From Stichopus chloronotus (taxonomy: Eukaryota; Echinodermata; Holothuroidea; Aspidochirotida; Stichopodidae), in assembly GCA_021234535.1 (NCBI GenBank), contig SFZH01000008.1, positions 24,816,455 through 24,880,454 of the forward strand: 64,000 nt of DNA. Direction: 5' to 3'. Below, in pieces: positions 33,065 to 44,049 of this stretch. Positions within the stretch are counted from its first letter, which is position 1; the number at the start of each line of letters is the position of its first letter. The notes below the pieces were generated by a model, which saw only the letters and a program-made list of their open reading frames with translations, did not search any database and was not told the origin of the DNA. Position numbers and translations under genes: made by a program.

Positions 33065-33955
33065 GTTTTCTTCTCATCAAGGCTTGTAACAAATATATTG
33101 TAGTCACTCTTGTTTGCCTGTATGGTCCTAACCTGGACGACCCAGAATTTTCTGATTTTTTTTTTTTTCAGAAACTGCAGGATTTTCACGGAGATTGTTT
33201 GTTCATTGGTGTTAATTTTAATTTCGTTTGTAATATAGATCAGGATAAGGTTGGGGGAAATTCTCGAACGGGTTCCCGTGAGAGAGACAAGTGCCTTGAA
33301 ATTATGACCACACAAAATCTGGTAGATAGCTTATCAAAAACAATTCACTTGTTCTAATAATATAATCTCGGGTATTCCTTGCAGACTCGATTTCTTCTTG
33401 ATCTTTCGTAATTTATTGCATTCTGTAGCCAATAATAAGTTTTCTCCTGGTCTGCGTTCAGATCACTACATTGTAAATTTAGAGGTAAATATTTTTGAGG
33501 GGAGAAGAGGTCATGGTTTTTGGAAATTAAATAATTCATTGCTGAAAAATACAGCCTAAATCACTATGATTACCCAGCTTGTTCTTGATGTGTCTAATTC
33601 CTATGAGAAATCCCACGGCTAAAGGGGAGTATGTGAAATCTTCTATTCGTAAAGTTTCCATTAGATACAATAAAACTAAGGCTAAAGAGAAAAGGTAGCA
33701 GGAAGTTGATCTTGTAAATAACATTACCCGCCTGGAACAGTCCTTTTACCATTCAAACTCGATAAGTGTTTTGAATAACGTTGCACAGGAGAGAAGCAGT
33801 TTACAACAAATCTATGACTACAAACTTAATGGCCTAGTTTCACTCTCCAGCAGTTTCGTTAGGTTGAAGAAGGTGAAAAGGCTACAAAACATTTCCTTAA
33901 TCTTGAGGCCTGCAGTGAGAGTAGTAATGTTATTAGGAAATTAACTCTTGCGACG
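33065..33955 (+). pseudogene. LINE ORF2 fragment: AP-type endonuclease and start of linker
   Basis: In pieces of plus-strand frames the markers of a non-LTR retrotransposon endonuclease appear in order: LVCLYGPNLDDPEF, LFIGVNFNFV (usually GGDFN), IMTTQNLVD, CRLDFFLIF, PGLRSDHYIV with the catalytic SDH, and the WKLNNSLL segment. Later come KTKAKEK and EGEKATKHFLNLE, which start the linker to reverse transcriptase. Frames are broken by stops and indels, and the aspartate of GGDFN is asparagine. The reverse transcriptase is absent. It lies in an intron, antisense to the micro-exon gene. Confidence 0.85.
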
Positions 33956-34110
33956 GGTTTGAGACTTCCAATAAATAAACAAGCAACGAACAAATAGACG
34001 ATTAAACCAACAAATAAATGAATTACCAAATAAGTAAATAAATTAACACACAAACAAAAAACTAAGTAAAGAAATATATACACAAATAAATAAATATCCC
34101 AGACTACAAT
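33956..34110 (+). repeat. (AAAT/AAAC)n-type simple repeat
   Basis: AATAAATAAACAAG-like units fill the stretch directly after the LINE fragment and give a low-complexity block. Confidence 0.7.
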
Positions 34111-34271
34111 TTTTTGTCAGCACTTGCTTAATGACAATACAAACCTTAACTGAAATAACCAAGTTCCAAATATATGTTAACATTGTATCTTGACATTACT
34201 GAGCCTTAAGTCACAGGGAAACAAACAACGGTACGTTATTTAAACAAAAAATTCCACACCTATAGCTAACT

Positions 34272-34328
34272 TTAACATTGGATATCTATTGTGAGACGCA
34301 TAAAGTTATCGAGTACGGTAAATACTAT
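34272..34328 (-). CDS. Possible alternative terminal exon in U1
   Basis: The acceptor ATTCCTCTCAG is kept in U1-U5. Entered in phase 0, as the preceding 70-bp exon allows, it reads IVFTVLDNFMRLTIDIQC and then a stop. This could end a short protein within each unit, which would make the units gene copies rather than exon cassettes. A weak donor (CAAT/GTTAAG) before the stop is an alternative. No polyadenylation signal is clear. Confidence 0.3.
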   Translation of the reverse strand: MVFTVLDNFMRLTIDIQC

Positions 34329-34485
34329 CTGAGAGGAATACCTGATAAGGTTAAGGAGCAAGTATGTATTGGAAATGACATGTTGAGAAACTGTCATTGA
34401 CACTGCAGTAAAATGCCGTTTTAAATAGAAATGACTAAAGATATAAAATTACATAAAACTATAGAAGACTTATAATATTACTCAC

Positions 34486-34555
34486 AGTTGCATTAATGAA
34501 GTACAAAGTACCTTCCGACGTTACAAGTATATCACCGATTCCATAGAGCATTAAA
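34486..34555 (-). CDS. Cassette micro-exon, 70 bp (U1)
   Basis: The acceptor is TTTAGTTCAAAG and the donor ACT/GTGAGT. The only frame open throughout has entry phase 2 and exit phase 0; it reads LMLYGIGDILVTSEG and ends in YFINAT, with an N-glycosylation-type site. The same exon is intact in U4 (about 47150-47220). It has an in-frame TAG in U5 (about 53013-53082) and a 2-bp loss in U2 (about 39390-39460). The hydrophobic/glycine-rich sequence matches no family I recognise. Confidence 0.6.
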
Positions 34556-34972
34556 CTTTGAACTAAATGTCGAGAGTAGTTTGTTTTGTGGCAATGATTT
34601 CAATGTCTTCTTTTACTTCTCACTCATAGGCTAACATTTATACTTTCAACTCAGCAAAACCAGGTAATGAGTATGTACATCTATGATCAGTTACAGATCT
34701 GTAAGTTAGACGAGAATTTGTTCAAGTAAGTTTACAAATGTTAATTTTCAAATATAATCCAAGAGTATGAGATCAATATTACTGCAACCTCAATTTCGTA
34801 AAAGACAGTGATAACGGATACCAACCAAGGTATATATAAGACTCTATTCCTTGTTGTCAACTAACTTAAGCAAATTTAATCACAAACAGTGATCATTCAA
34901 CCTGCCAATTTGATATAATGTCATCAGCGCATATAGGGTACTTATCTTAATAATTGCACAGTCTGATAGTAC

Positions 34973-34991
34973 CTTTCTAAAACAAACAGTC
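34973..34991 (-). CDS. Cassette micro-exon, 19 bp (U1)
   Basis: The acceptor is TTTTCATCATTCTAG and the donor AAAG/GTACTA. With entry phase 1 and exit phase 2 it encodes GLFVLE plus part of a serine, joining the exons on both sides in frame. The other two frames contain a stop or do not join. Copies in U4 (GLFVLE) and U5 (GLFVLQ) keep both the splice sites and the length. Confidence 0.6.
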
Positions 34992-35127
34992 CTAGAATGA
35001 TGAAAAGCGAAAATCGGTCCATAAAATTTATGATTTCATTCTTATTTCGTAGAACAGAATTAATGGCCTCAACACACAAAATTCAGATATAAAGATCCAA
35101 CAGTAGAGTTAAGGCTTTTTATATTAC

Positions 35128-35148
35128 CTTCTTCTCTTTCAACAGAAG
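35128..35148 (-). CDS. Cassette micro-exon, 21 bp (U1)
   Basis: The acceptor is AACTGTCATTTCCAG and the donor AAG/GTAATA. In phase 1 it reads ASVEREE with the neighbouring G. The U4 copy (about 47787-47810) is also 21 bp but reads AFVERCD. The homologous exon in U6 (60576-60605) is 30 bp. The splice sites are kept while the residues vary. Confidence 0.55.
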
Positions 35149-35249
35149 CTGGAAATGACAGTTTCATTAAATCATTTTCTCTTAATAGTTTTGCTGAAAC
35201 ACAAAATACTTTCAATAAAAGCAATATTATTGCTACATGATTTACATAC

Positions 35250-35289
35250 CTCCATAGAAGCGTGTAAAAAGGCAAAATAGATCAGGTTG
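35250..35289 (-). CDS. Cassette micro-exon, 40 bp (U1)
   Basis: The acceptor is AAAATCAATCTCAG and the donor GGAG/GTATGT. Phase 0 to phase 1 reads QPDLFCLFTRFYG. The U4 version reads ELDLICLFTHFYG and the U5 version VLDLICLFTRLNG. The three differ mainly in the first residue and near the end, with length and frame kept. The central CLFT is constant. Confidence 0.6.
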
Positions 35290-35690
35290 CTGAGATTGAT
35301 TTTATATTTTCTCAACTACCCGACATGAAGAACATTAGTTGGAAAGGGATACGCAAGTAAAATGCAACGACCAAGTTTTGTCTGTCTATGTTATTGAAAG
35401 AAACACAACGTCGATTATATTTTCAATTCAATCTTAATTTGATGACGTAAAGATTCATTAGTGAATTATCAGTGATTCATAGACTAATTTCAAAATGAAG
35501 TTTTTAAGTCATTGTATCAGTGACGAATCTTTGTTAGCTTTCAAGTCATTCACATGTTTGTTTTAACCATGCATATGTGTCACATTTTAGGTAGCAAACT
35601 GTTTTACGTTTAAAGCAAATATTAATTTGAATTGAAAATATGGACTGCTGCAACGTATAAAAAAGGCTGAATCACATATAACAAGATTAC

Positions 35691-35714
35691 CTGGTTTCGA
35701 ATTTCATACTCCTG
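35691..35714 (-). CDS. Cassette micro-exon, 24 bp (U1)
   Basis: The acceptor is TTCTGTTTTTATCTATAG and the donor CAG/GTAATC. Phase 0 reads QEYEIRNQ. In U4 and U5 the acceptor is shifted by one codon, giving 21 bp and EDEIRSQ. In U2 the acceptor AG has changed and the exon is probably dead. Confidence 0.6.
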
Positions 35715-36224
35715 CTATAGATAAAAACAGAAAACAGATAAATTTGCAACCAGTTAGCGATACATCTTTACAAAGCAATGTCATTTACATATCTATATTT
35801 ATCAACGATTCTCTTTGTGTTTGCATATAAAATATTAACTACTAATTCGTTCCCTTTTAGCGATATATTAAAATACTTATACATATACATGACGCGTCAG
35901 TTACAACATGATATTCTCATGAAATTTCTGTTGCTATATCGTGAAAAAAAGGAGGCATGTGCAACTCAATCGGCTGAGCTACGTATAGTACTGTGGAAAA
36001 TGAAGTACACAAAACACATAATATGATTGATGATCTGAGAGCCTGATTTATTGCTTATGTCAAGATGTCCAGCTCATTATATAATTGAGTATATTGTTTA
36101 TGGCATCGTTTTATTATGATGCCAGAGTAAACCAAAATATGACCGTAGGTATGTTATTGATTGTTGAGTAATGTAACAATGAATCTTAAATCGCAGCCAG
36201 CTAGCACATCTTTTATGCATTTAC

Positions 36225-36264
36225 CAAAGTGAACTTGGGGTGAGAGTAATCATCTTTGGTACAA
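36225..36264 (-). CDS. Cassette micro-exon, 40 bp (U1)
   Basis: The acceptor is GGACATTTATTTCAG and the donor TTTG/GTAAAT. Entry phase 2 and exit phase 0 give CTKDDYSHPKFTL, which joins in frame to the exons on either side. The U2 copy is the same and the U5 copy reads CTKDNYSHPKFTL. The U4 copy (about 49204-49244) has one extra base and is out of frame. Confidence 0.6.
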
Positions 36265-36408
36265 CTGAAATAAATGTCCCAATCAGACGGAGTTTAGCAT
36301 GATAAAGCCAGTCTGACGTCCTGATTGCTTACAATAGGAAACATTTTTTTTTAATTCGCAGAGAATGTTTTCGTCGTGGTGACAACAGGTGCAACCAGTT
36401 TTACGTAC

Positions 36409-36429
36409 CTTGCTTCTTCTAATCTCTTC
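36409..36429 (-). CDS. Cassette micro-exon, 21 bp (U1)
   Basis: The acceptor is TTGAATCATTTCAG and the donor AAG/GTACGT. Two frames are open: phase 0 (EEIRRSK) or phase 2 (KRLEEA plus part of a serine). Only the second joins the 40-bp exon that follows. The other units change one codon (EEIRRRK or KRLEDA), with the same length and splice sites. Confidence 0.5.
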
Positions 36430-36799
36430 CTGAAATGATTCAAGTAGACAAAAAACATCATTTATTGGAACCACACTCCATCAACACAATACCTGTCATG
36501 TTATCTTGAAAATAATGTATTTTCTTTTCCTTTTAAATGAGGTTTCTATGTACCACTTTCGGTATTGCTTGTTTTCAGAAGAAAAAAAAAAAAACCTTTA
36601 CTCAGACAAATCGTGGTAATCTTACAAATAGAAGAAAAACTGTTATTCATTTCCAAACATCAACCCTAGTATCCATTTTGTAACAGAACCTTCATGTAAT
36701 CATTGAAGGAATAATAAAAACGTAAAAACGAACAGTAATGTTTTAATTGTTATTTGTGTGTGTGTGGTATTACTGAACAGCATATTCAGTATTGATTAC

Positions 36800-36832
36800 C
36801 GCCGAACTATCACAATCGGTTTCGTTGGAAAC
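36800..36832 (-). CDS. Cassette micro-exon candidate, 33 bp (U1)
   Basis: The donor is GCG/GTAATC and the acceptor TTGGTAAAGAG, which has a weak pyrimidine tract. It is open in phase 0 (VSNETDCDSSA) and in phase 2 (FPTKPIVIVRR). The segment is unusually well kept in all units, including the diverged half of U5 (55965). This supports function, but the frame is unsettled. Confidence 0.4.
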
Positions 36833-37345
36833 CTCTTTACCAAATTTACTATAGTAATATGAGTCCTAGTTGGCTTAAATATAGCAAATTGTAATACCAT
36901 TACAGTATTTATTTCCAGTACATTTTCATATCTCATAACTGTTTTTAATATATCACATACTGATACTTGCTTGACTTTTATCGTTACTAACCCTCAAGTT
37001 ACGGTGACGAATCTTCTATGGATATTCAGTATCATGATTAAGTTACGGATAGTACAACGTTTGTGGAAAATTATGCTACTTCTAGACTCATACATATCCA
37101 TTGCTACACGCAGTACAAGAAGTCAAACATTTAGGGTTTAAATATCGGACGACGGTGAAGATAACCACTTTGCGGAATGCGTCATCTGTTGCACAGAATA
37201 TTTATTTATACTGGCACAGGCATTACTGCAGTCATGATTGTACGGATTCCGTCACCCTCTGCTAGACATTATTTGCTAATTAGTGCATATAGTTTTCTAC
37301 CCTATTGTACACTGCGCTTTGCAGATTTCCTTACAACCAAGTTAC

Positions 37346-37369
37346 CTTCAGGAGCGACAATTCCATTTC
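37346..37369 (-). CDS. Cassette micro-exon, 24 bp (U1)
   Basis: The acceptor is ATTTTCATACAG (TTTTCTTACAG elsewhere) and the donor AAG/GTAACT. Phase 0 reads EMELSLLK; phase 1 is also open (NGIVAPE). Copies are at 43106-43129, 45122-45145, 50572-50595 and, diverged, at 56412-56435 (EMELLLIT). All are 24 bp with both splice sites. Confidence 0.55.
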
Positions 37370-37400
37370 CTGTATGAAAATGAGTATACTATGATACGTG

Positions 37401-37438
<38 letters not shown>
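37401..37438. repeat. (CAT)n microsatellite, one per unit
   Basis: CATCAT repeats lie just right of the 24-bp exon. Equivalent tracts of different length occur at about 43161-43186, 45177-45199, 50627-50731 and 56476-56487, so they are markers of independent slippage in each unit. Confidence 0.9.
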
Positions 37439-37929
37439 ACATAATCATGCTTTATGGGAATGTTTCCGTAGATGTAGAACGTACATGAACGTTATAATAT
37501 TATCAAAAGTACCTATACCATCCCCTAATAAAAAAAATCTTCATCCTCGTGTATCTTCTATAAGATAGCAACAGTTGTTGAAAAATCAATAAAATAGTCC
37601 TCCTAAATCACTAATGTTTGTCTTATCGTCTCTGTTAGATTATTTCGCAGCAAGGAGTGTAATAAACGTTCAGTTAGGATCGCAAATTATATATCATATA
37701 TATCCCCAGATTCTCTTGCCAATCGATAGATAAGAAAGTATTGATAACAGTTTCAGCTCTTGAAACTTACGGACATTATCCTCAATATGATATGTTACAG
37801 TAATATGGACAGAATCCCAAATAAGAGATGATCGAAAATACTTTTGAATTTGCTACACTGATGACATATCTTTCATTTGGAGACATGGCAAGGGAGCTCT
37901 GAAGTTTTCCTCAAATCATATCGTATCTT

Positions 37930-38301
37930 TGCTTTCTAGTGGTATACATTAATATCAGGTTTGAAGTTTCAAGCACAATAATTTCGTTTCTAGATGTGCT
38001 GGTAAAGTTGAACGCAGACACCCTTTCTACTAATCTATACTGCAAACATTCTGACAAACATAAAATGTTGCTTTCGTTTTATACTGACCATTTCTACATA
38101 CCTAATGAGTCACTTGTTTATAAACTTTTCAAGATTTCCTATTCTACTGCTGATTTTATTTCGAAAGGCTGCCCAATTCATATCACTAGACTGTGTGTAC
38201 TTGAAATCACCACCGTAAAGTCTGTTGCCTTCTCTCCGACAAACTTAAGACTCTCAATGAACACATTTGGTCGCTCCTTGACACAACCGCTGTCACCCTA
38301 A
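37930..38301 (+). pseudogene. Penelope-like reverse transcriptase fragment in U1
   Basis: An open plus-strand frame of about 120 codons reads ISFLDVLVKLNADTLSTNLY, then CKHSDKHKMLLSF and then a SLVYKLFKISYSTADF segment. This follows the pattern FLDV / L.T.LY.K.(T/S)D.H..L / S..Y.....R..S...DF found after the catalytic core of Penelope-like reverse transcriptases. It lacks the catalytic YxDD part. Near-identical copies are at 43687-44049, 45694-46056 and (frame broken) 51600-51960. A diverged one is at 57027-57250. It is antisense to the micro-exon gene and was present before the array expanded. Confidence 0.6.
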
Positions 38302-38653
38302 AAGAAGAGCCAACTCTCTCAACTTTTTTTCTCGATCGACCCCCCCCCCCCCCTCGCTATCCGTCACCCTCCGACTGACCTGTAGCTTCCATTAAACTGA
38401 CAAAGCAGCAATGTATAATGGTGCATGAATTGGAAGAGAGTTGCATGGTTCATATTCATTGTTGTTTCTAATATCTATTAAGTTTAATTATCCCTTAAAA
38501 AATAGTATCAATCAAAATGAACTATTTTTTGCTGATGAATTATTGTGTGTATAACACTAAAATCTACACCTATGCAATCTATCAAATAATGTTAAATTTA
38601 ACGAACAATGAAAGTAATTGGTGCATATCTAACGGTCCGTCATCATGACCTAC

Positions 38654-38686
38654 CTCATCTTGATTCAACCAAGTTTGCAGTTCAAA
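38654..38686 (-). CDS. Cassette micro-exon, 33 bp (U1)
   Basis: The acceptor is TATTCTTTTTTTCAG and the donor GAG/GTAGGT. Only phase 0 is open: FELQTWLNQDE. Copies in U2 (44400-44432) and U3 read FELQTWMNQDE, and U4 (52317-52349) reads FELQTWLNQDE. The matching exon in U5 is 24 bp and in U6 27 bp (see those entries). Confidence 0.6.
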
Positions 38687-39057
38687 CTGAAAAAAAGAAT
38701 ACATAATCACCGCAATATAAGCGTATAGTTACAGCCTGGTCAAGTTTAACTTTGACAAATAATGGTCTGACTTTATTGCAACAAAATGCAAACGTTTGTA
38801 CATATGGTATATTTTTGGTTTTGATCAAAGGAGGTTGCATGATTGTATACTGTGCGAACATTCTATGATTTAAATCAGTCATTTTAATGCGCATTATTAA
38901 TGGATACTACAGTACAGTATTTTATCTGATTGTATTCGAGGTTTGATTGTTCACCCCCTTCTTGGATATCACAAGTAGTGTTTCCCTCAAGGTAAACAGT
39001 GCACCAGAGAGGCATTGTTTAAATGCTTTTCGACTTTACCGCATGACTCTACAATTA

Positions 39058-39090
39058 AAGTCAGGGAGCTGTCACCCAGCTTCCTGACTT
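39058..39090. repeat. Hairpin-forming inverted repeat (U1 end)
   Basis: AAGTCAGGGAGCTG, a 5-base TCACC spacer, then its reverse complement with one mismatch. Perfect versions are at 44803-44835 and 46808-46840. In U4 (about 52720) the hairpin is missing, leaving ATTAAGTCAG. Confidence 0.85.
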
Positions 39091-39679
39091 AAGCCAGCTG
39101 TAAAAAGTTAACATTACTCAGCCTTAAGTCACAGAAAAACAACCAACAGTACGTTATTTTGAATAATATTGCACAGCCAACCTTAACATTGGATATCTAT
39201 TGTGAGACGCATAAAGTTATCGAGTACGGTAAATATTATCTGAGAGGAATACGTTATTTCGTTATGGAGCAAGTGTGTATTGCAAATGACATGAAATGAA
39301 ACTGTAATTGGCACAGTAAAATGCCGTTTTAAATTGAGATGACTAAAGATATAAAAGTACATAAAACTTTAGAAGGGTCATAATAAAACTCACAGTAACA
39401 TTAATGAAGCACACAGTACCTTCCTACGTGACAAGTATATCTTAGTCCATAGAGCATTAAACTTGGAACTAAAAGTGGAGTGTATTTTGTTTGGTGGCAA
39501 TGATTTCAAGGTGACAGTCCCTTTACACTCTCACACCAATACCACTTCGTTTTCTTTTTTCCTCTTGGAAAAACGGTTCTGTGTAAGTTCACTTATGTGT
39601 TAACAAAGCTTTCTCTTAACTCATTCACTTATATGTTTGTCTTAACCATTCATGTGTGTCGCACTTTACGTAGCAATCT

Positions 39680-41292
39680 GTTTTTGGTTCCTTGCGTTAG
39701 CAAAACGAATGCATTCACTCTGGTGTGTGTGTGTGTGCCCTTGTTTTCGGGTGGGATCGAGAACCGAAACAATAGCTTTTAGGTCCTTTGTAGAAAATTC
39801 AATAGATTTTTCCGGTCCTCTCAAGATTAACAATAGAGAGTCTATTGTTTAGGTTAGGGTTGAGGAAGAAAAAACAAAAGAAAGCACAATGAGGTCCTCG
39901 GAATGAATGGAAACCAAAGTTGTGTGCGTGTGTGTGAGGGTGTGTGTGTGTGCGTCTGTCACATATCTTGGGTACGCTCTAACTAAATATAGGCAAGTTG
40001 GATGAAACTTATACTTGGTGTTCAGGGGCGTCATAGTGCGTAAAAGTGCCCTATTGTTTTTGGTGTCCATATCTTGCATATTAATGAGGTTATGGGGTCA
40101 AACATAAAAATCTTAAAAGTGCCATAGTTCCATAACCGTGGGTCATATTTGTTTTAAACTTGATAAAGTTGTCTGTTATTGACAGGTTCAAGACCCTGTG
40201 AAATTTAATGCTTATTAATAGAGGAGAAGGATAAATTTTTCTCTCTAAAACAATAATAATAGGCTTAACACCAATATTGTGGTTATTATAGGCTACCATA
40301 CAAATTAGTTGAAAAGCTTATGGACAACAGTGTGTAAAATTCCCATTGGCAGTTTGTGGTCTTAGTGACACAGTTAACTCAATGGGATTTTGGTCATTGG
40401 AAAATTTTCGCTGTTTTAATTCTGTGGTAGCCTAGGAGGACCATCAGTGAATGTATGTCATGTTTGAAATAGTATTTTCTTTACAGGTTCTCTTAGGTTG
40501 GTGTACTGATCAGTCATAGTGGGCATAAGTGCCCTATTGTTTATGGTGTCCATATCTTGCATCTTAGTGGGGTTATGAGATCATAAAAAAAATCTTAAAA
40601 GTGTAATATTTCCATAATTGTGGGTAAAATTTGTTTTAAACTTGATATGGTTATCTGTTATTGACAGATTCACATCCCTGTGAAATTTATTGATAGAGGG
40701 GGAAAACTTTTGTGGTTTTATTTTTTGGTCATTGGAAAATTGTTGCTGTTTCAGTGTTATGGCAGCTTAGAAGACCATCAGCTGATGTATGTAATGGTTG
40801 GATTTGCATTATCTTTATAGATTAAATTGGTTGGAGAACAGTTTCAGTCACTGGGTCTTAACATTGTATAGTGAGTTGTTAGTTTAGTAGTTGGTACATT
40901 ACTACAGTTTGGTAGCCAGTATAGTCAATGTCTGTACCAATTGAATTTACATTATCCTTAAATTTAAAAAAATGGGTAACTGCTTAATTCATTATATTTT
41001 AACATGTTTAGTTCTTTGGTAATTTAATGGTTATACAGGGGCCCAAAATGTTTAAGACCCAGTTTGAGCTCTATTTTTCGGCCCCAATTTCTTTACTTCA
41101 TTATCTAAACATGTGGTATACTTCTTAATTCAATGGGGACACTGTACAGATGGGCCTACATTTTGGACCGCATTTGGACTCCATTTTGGGCCCCATTCTT
41201 CATAGTCCCAATTTTCGGGTCCCCGGTTTTGATGACCCAACTTGCCTTAATTTCTTTGTAAGGAACCACAGTCCCCACTGGGCTCTTGTTTA
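39680..41292 (+). repeat. Dispersed-repeat block inserted in U2
   Basis: It begins near TTCCTTGCGTTAGCAAAACG, has TG-rich tracts (about 39722-39736 and 39920-39955), two copies of GTGCCCTATTGTTTWTGGTGTC (about 40044 and 40531), and ends in AAGGAACCACAGTCCCCACTGGGCTCTTG. The last motif is shared with 16190. It has the same family character as 14253-15305. No coding capacity is seen. Confidence 0.65.
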
Positions 41293-43686
41293 CGTTTTAA
41301 GATAATATTTATCTAAATTGAAAATATGGAATGCTGCAACATATAAATAAGGCTCAATCACATATAACAAGATAACCTGACTTCGAATTTCGTCCTCGTG
41401 TTACAGATAAATACAGTAAACAGATAAATTTGCAACCAGTTAGCGATACATCTTTACAAAGCAATGTCATTTACATATCTACATTTATCAACGATTCTCT
41501 TTGTGTTTGCATATAAAATATTAACTACTAATTCGTTCACTTTTAGCGATATATTAAAATACTTATACATATACATGACGCGTCAGATACAACATGATAT
41601 TCTCATAAAATTTCTGTTGCTATATCGTGAAAAAAAGGAGGCATGTGCAACTCAATGGGCTGAGCTACGTATAGTACTGTGAAAATGAAGTAAACAAAAC
41701 ACATAATATGATTGATGATCTGAGAGCCTGATTTATTGCTTATGTCAAGATGTCCAGCTCATTATATAATTGAGTATATTGTTTATGGCATCGTTTTATT
41801 ATGATGTCAGAGTAAACCAAAACCTGATCGTAGGTATGTTATTGATTGTTGAGTAATGTAACAATGAATCTTAAATCGCAGCCAGCTAGCACATCTTTTA
41901 TGCATTTACCAAAGTGAACTTGGGGTGAGAGTAATCATCTTTGGTACAACTGAAATAAATGTCCCAATCAGACGGAGTTTAGCATGATAAAGCCAGTCTG
42001 ACGTCCTGATTGCTTACAATAGGAAACATTTTTTTTTAATTCGCAGAGAATGTTTTCGTCGTGGTGACAACAGGTGCAACCAGTTGTACGTACCTTGCGT
42101 CTTCTAATCTCTTCCTGAAATGATTCAAGTAGACAAAAAACATCATTTATTGGAACCACACTCAATCAACACAATACCAGTCATGTTATTTTGAAAATAA
42201 TGTATTTTCTTTTTCTTTTAAATGAGGTTTCTGTGTACCACTTTCGGCATTGCTTGTTTTCAGAAGAAAAAAAAAACACCTTACACAGTCAGACAAATCG
42301 TGGTAATCTTACAAATAGAAGTTATTACAAATGATTACATAAGTGGACAGTCCTAATGAATTTTAGATGTAAAACTGTTATTCATTTGCAGAGATCAAGC
42401 CTAGTATCCCTTTCATAACAAAACCTTCATGTAATCATTGAAGGAATGAAAAAAAAAACGTAAAAAAGAACAGTAATGTTTTATTTTGTGTGTGTGTATG
42501 TGTGTGCGTGTGTGTGTGTGTGTGTGGTATTGCTAAACAACATATTCAGTATTTATTACCGCCGGACTATCACAGTCGGTTTCGTTGGAAACCTCTTTAC
42601 CAAATGCACTATAGTACTATGAGTCCTAGTTGGCTTAAATATAGCAAATTGTAATACCATTACAGTATTTATTTCCAGTACATTTTCATATCTCATTACT
42701 GTTTTTAATATATCACATACTGATACTTGCTTGACTTTTATCGTTACTAACCCTCAAGTTACGGTGACGAACCTTCTATGGATATTCAGTATCATGATTA
42801 AGTTACGTATAGTGTAACGTTTGTGGAAAATTATGCTACTTCTAGACTCATACATATCCATTGCTACACGCAGTACAAGAAGTCAAAGATTTAGGGAATA
42901 AATATCAATCGAGGGTGAAGATAACCATTTTGTGGAATGTGTTATCTTGTGCACAGAATATTTATTTATACTAGCACAGGCATTACTGCAGTCATGATTG
43001 CACGGATTCATTCACCCTCTGCTAGACATTGTTTCCCAATTAGTGCATATAGTTTTCTACCCTATTGTGCACTGTGCTTTGCAGATTTCCTTACAACCAA
43101 GTTACCTTCAGGAGCGACAATTCCATTTCCTGTAAGAAAATGAGTATACTATGATATGTGCATCATCATCATCATCATCATCATCAACATAATCATGTTT
43201 TATCTGAATGTTTCCGAAGATGTAGAATGTACATGAACCTTATAATATTATCAAAAGTACCTATACCATCCCCTAATAAAAAAAATCTTCATCCTTGTGT
43301 ATCTTCTATAAGATAGCAACAATTGTTGAAAATACCAATAAAATAGTCCTCCTAAATCACTAATGTTTGTCTTATCGTCTCTGTTACCTTATTTCGCAGC
43401 AAGGAGTATAATAAACGTTCAGCTAGGATCGCAAATTATATATCATATATATCCCCAGATTCTCTTCCAATCGATAGATAAGAAAGTATTGATAACAGTT
43501 TCACGTCTTGAAACTTACCGACATTATCCTCAATATGATATGTTATAGTAATATGGACAGAATTCGCAATACGAGATCGTCGAAAATACTTTTGAATTTG
43601 CTACACTGATGACATATCTTTCATTTGGAGACATGGCAAGGGAGCTCTGAAGTTTTCCTCAAATCATATCGTATCTTTGCTTTCTA

Positions 43687-44049
43687 GTGGTATACATTAA
43701 TATCAGGTTTGAAGTTTCAAGTACAGTAATTTCGTTTCTAGATGTGCTGGTAAAGTTGAACGCAGACACCCTTTCTACTAATCTATACTGCAAACATTCT
43801 GACAAACATAAAATGTTGCTTTCGTTTTATACTGACCATTTCTACATACCTAATGAGTCACTTGTTTATAAAATTTTCAAGATTTCCTATTCTACTGCTG
43901 ATTTTATTTCGAAAGGCTGCCCAATTCATATCACTAGACAGTGCGTATTTAAAGTCACCACCGTAAAGTCTGTTGCCTTCTCTCCGACAAACTTAAGACT
44001 CTCAATGAACACATTTGGTCGCTCCTTGACACAACCGCTGTCACCCTAA
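43687..44049 (+). pseudogene. Penelope-like reverse transcriptase fragment in U2
   Basis: This is the 120-codon open frame equivalent to 37930-38301, with a few substitutions (for example RQCVFKVTT). It ends before the C-run at about 44087-44104. No catalytic motif is present. Confidence 0.55.

Larger units (their letters stand above)
34194..39110. repeat. Tandem cassette unit U1 (about 4.9 kb)
   Basis: It is the leftmost of a series of homologous segments, each marked by CATTACTGAGCCTTAAGTCACAG at its start. It holds the micro-exons listed below, a Penelope-like reverse transcriptase fragment, (CAT)n at about 37401-37438, a C-run at about 38340-38352 and a hairpin at 39058-39090. It lacks the 24-bp exon present at 48216 in U4. 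Confidence 0.85.
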
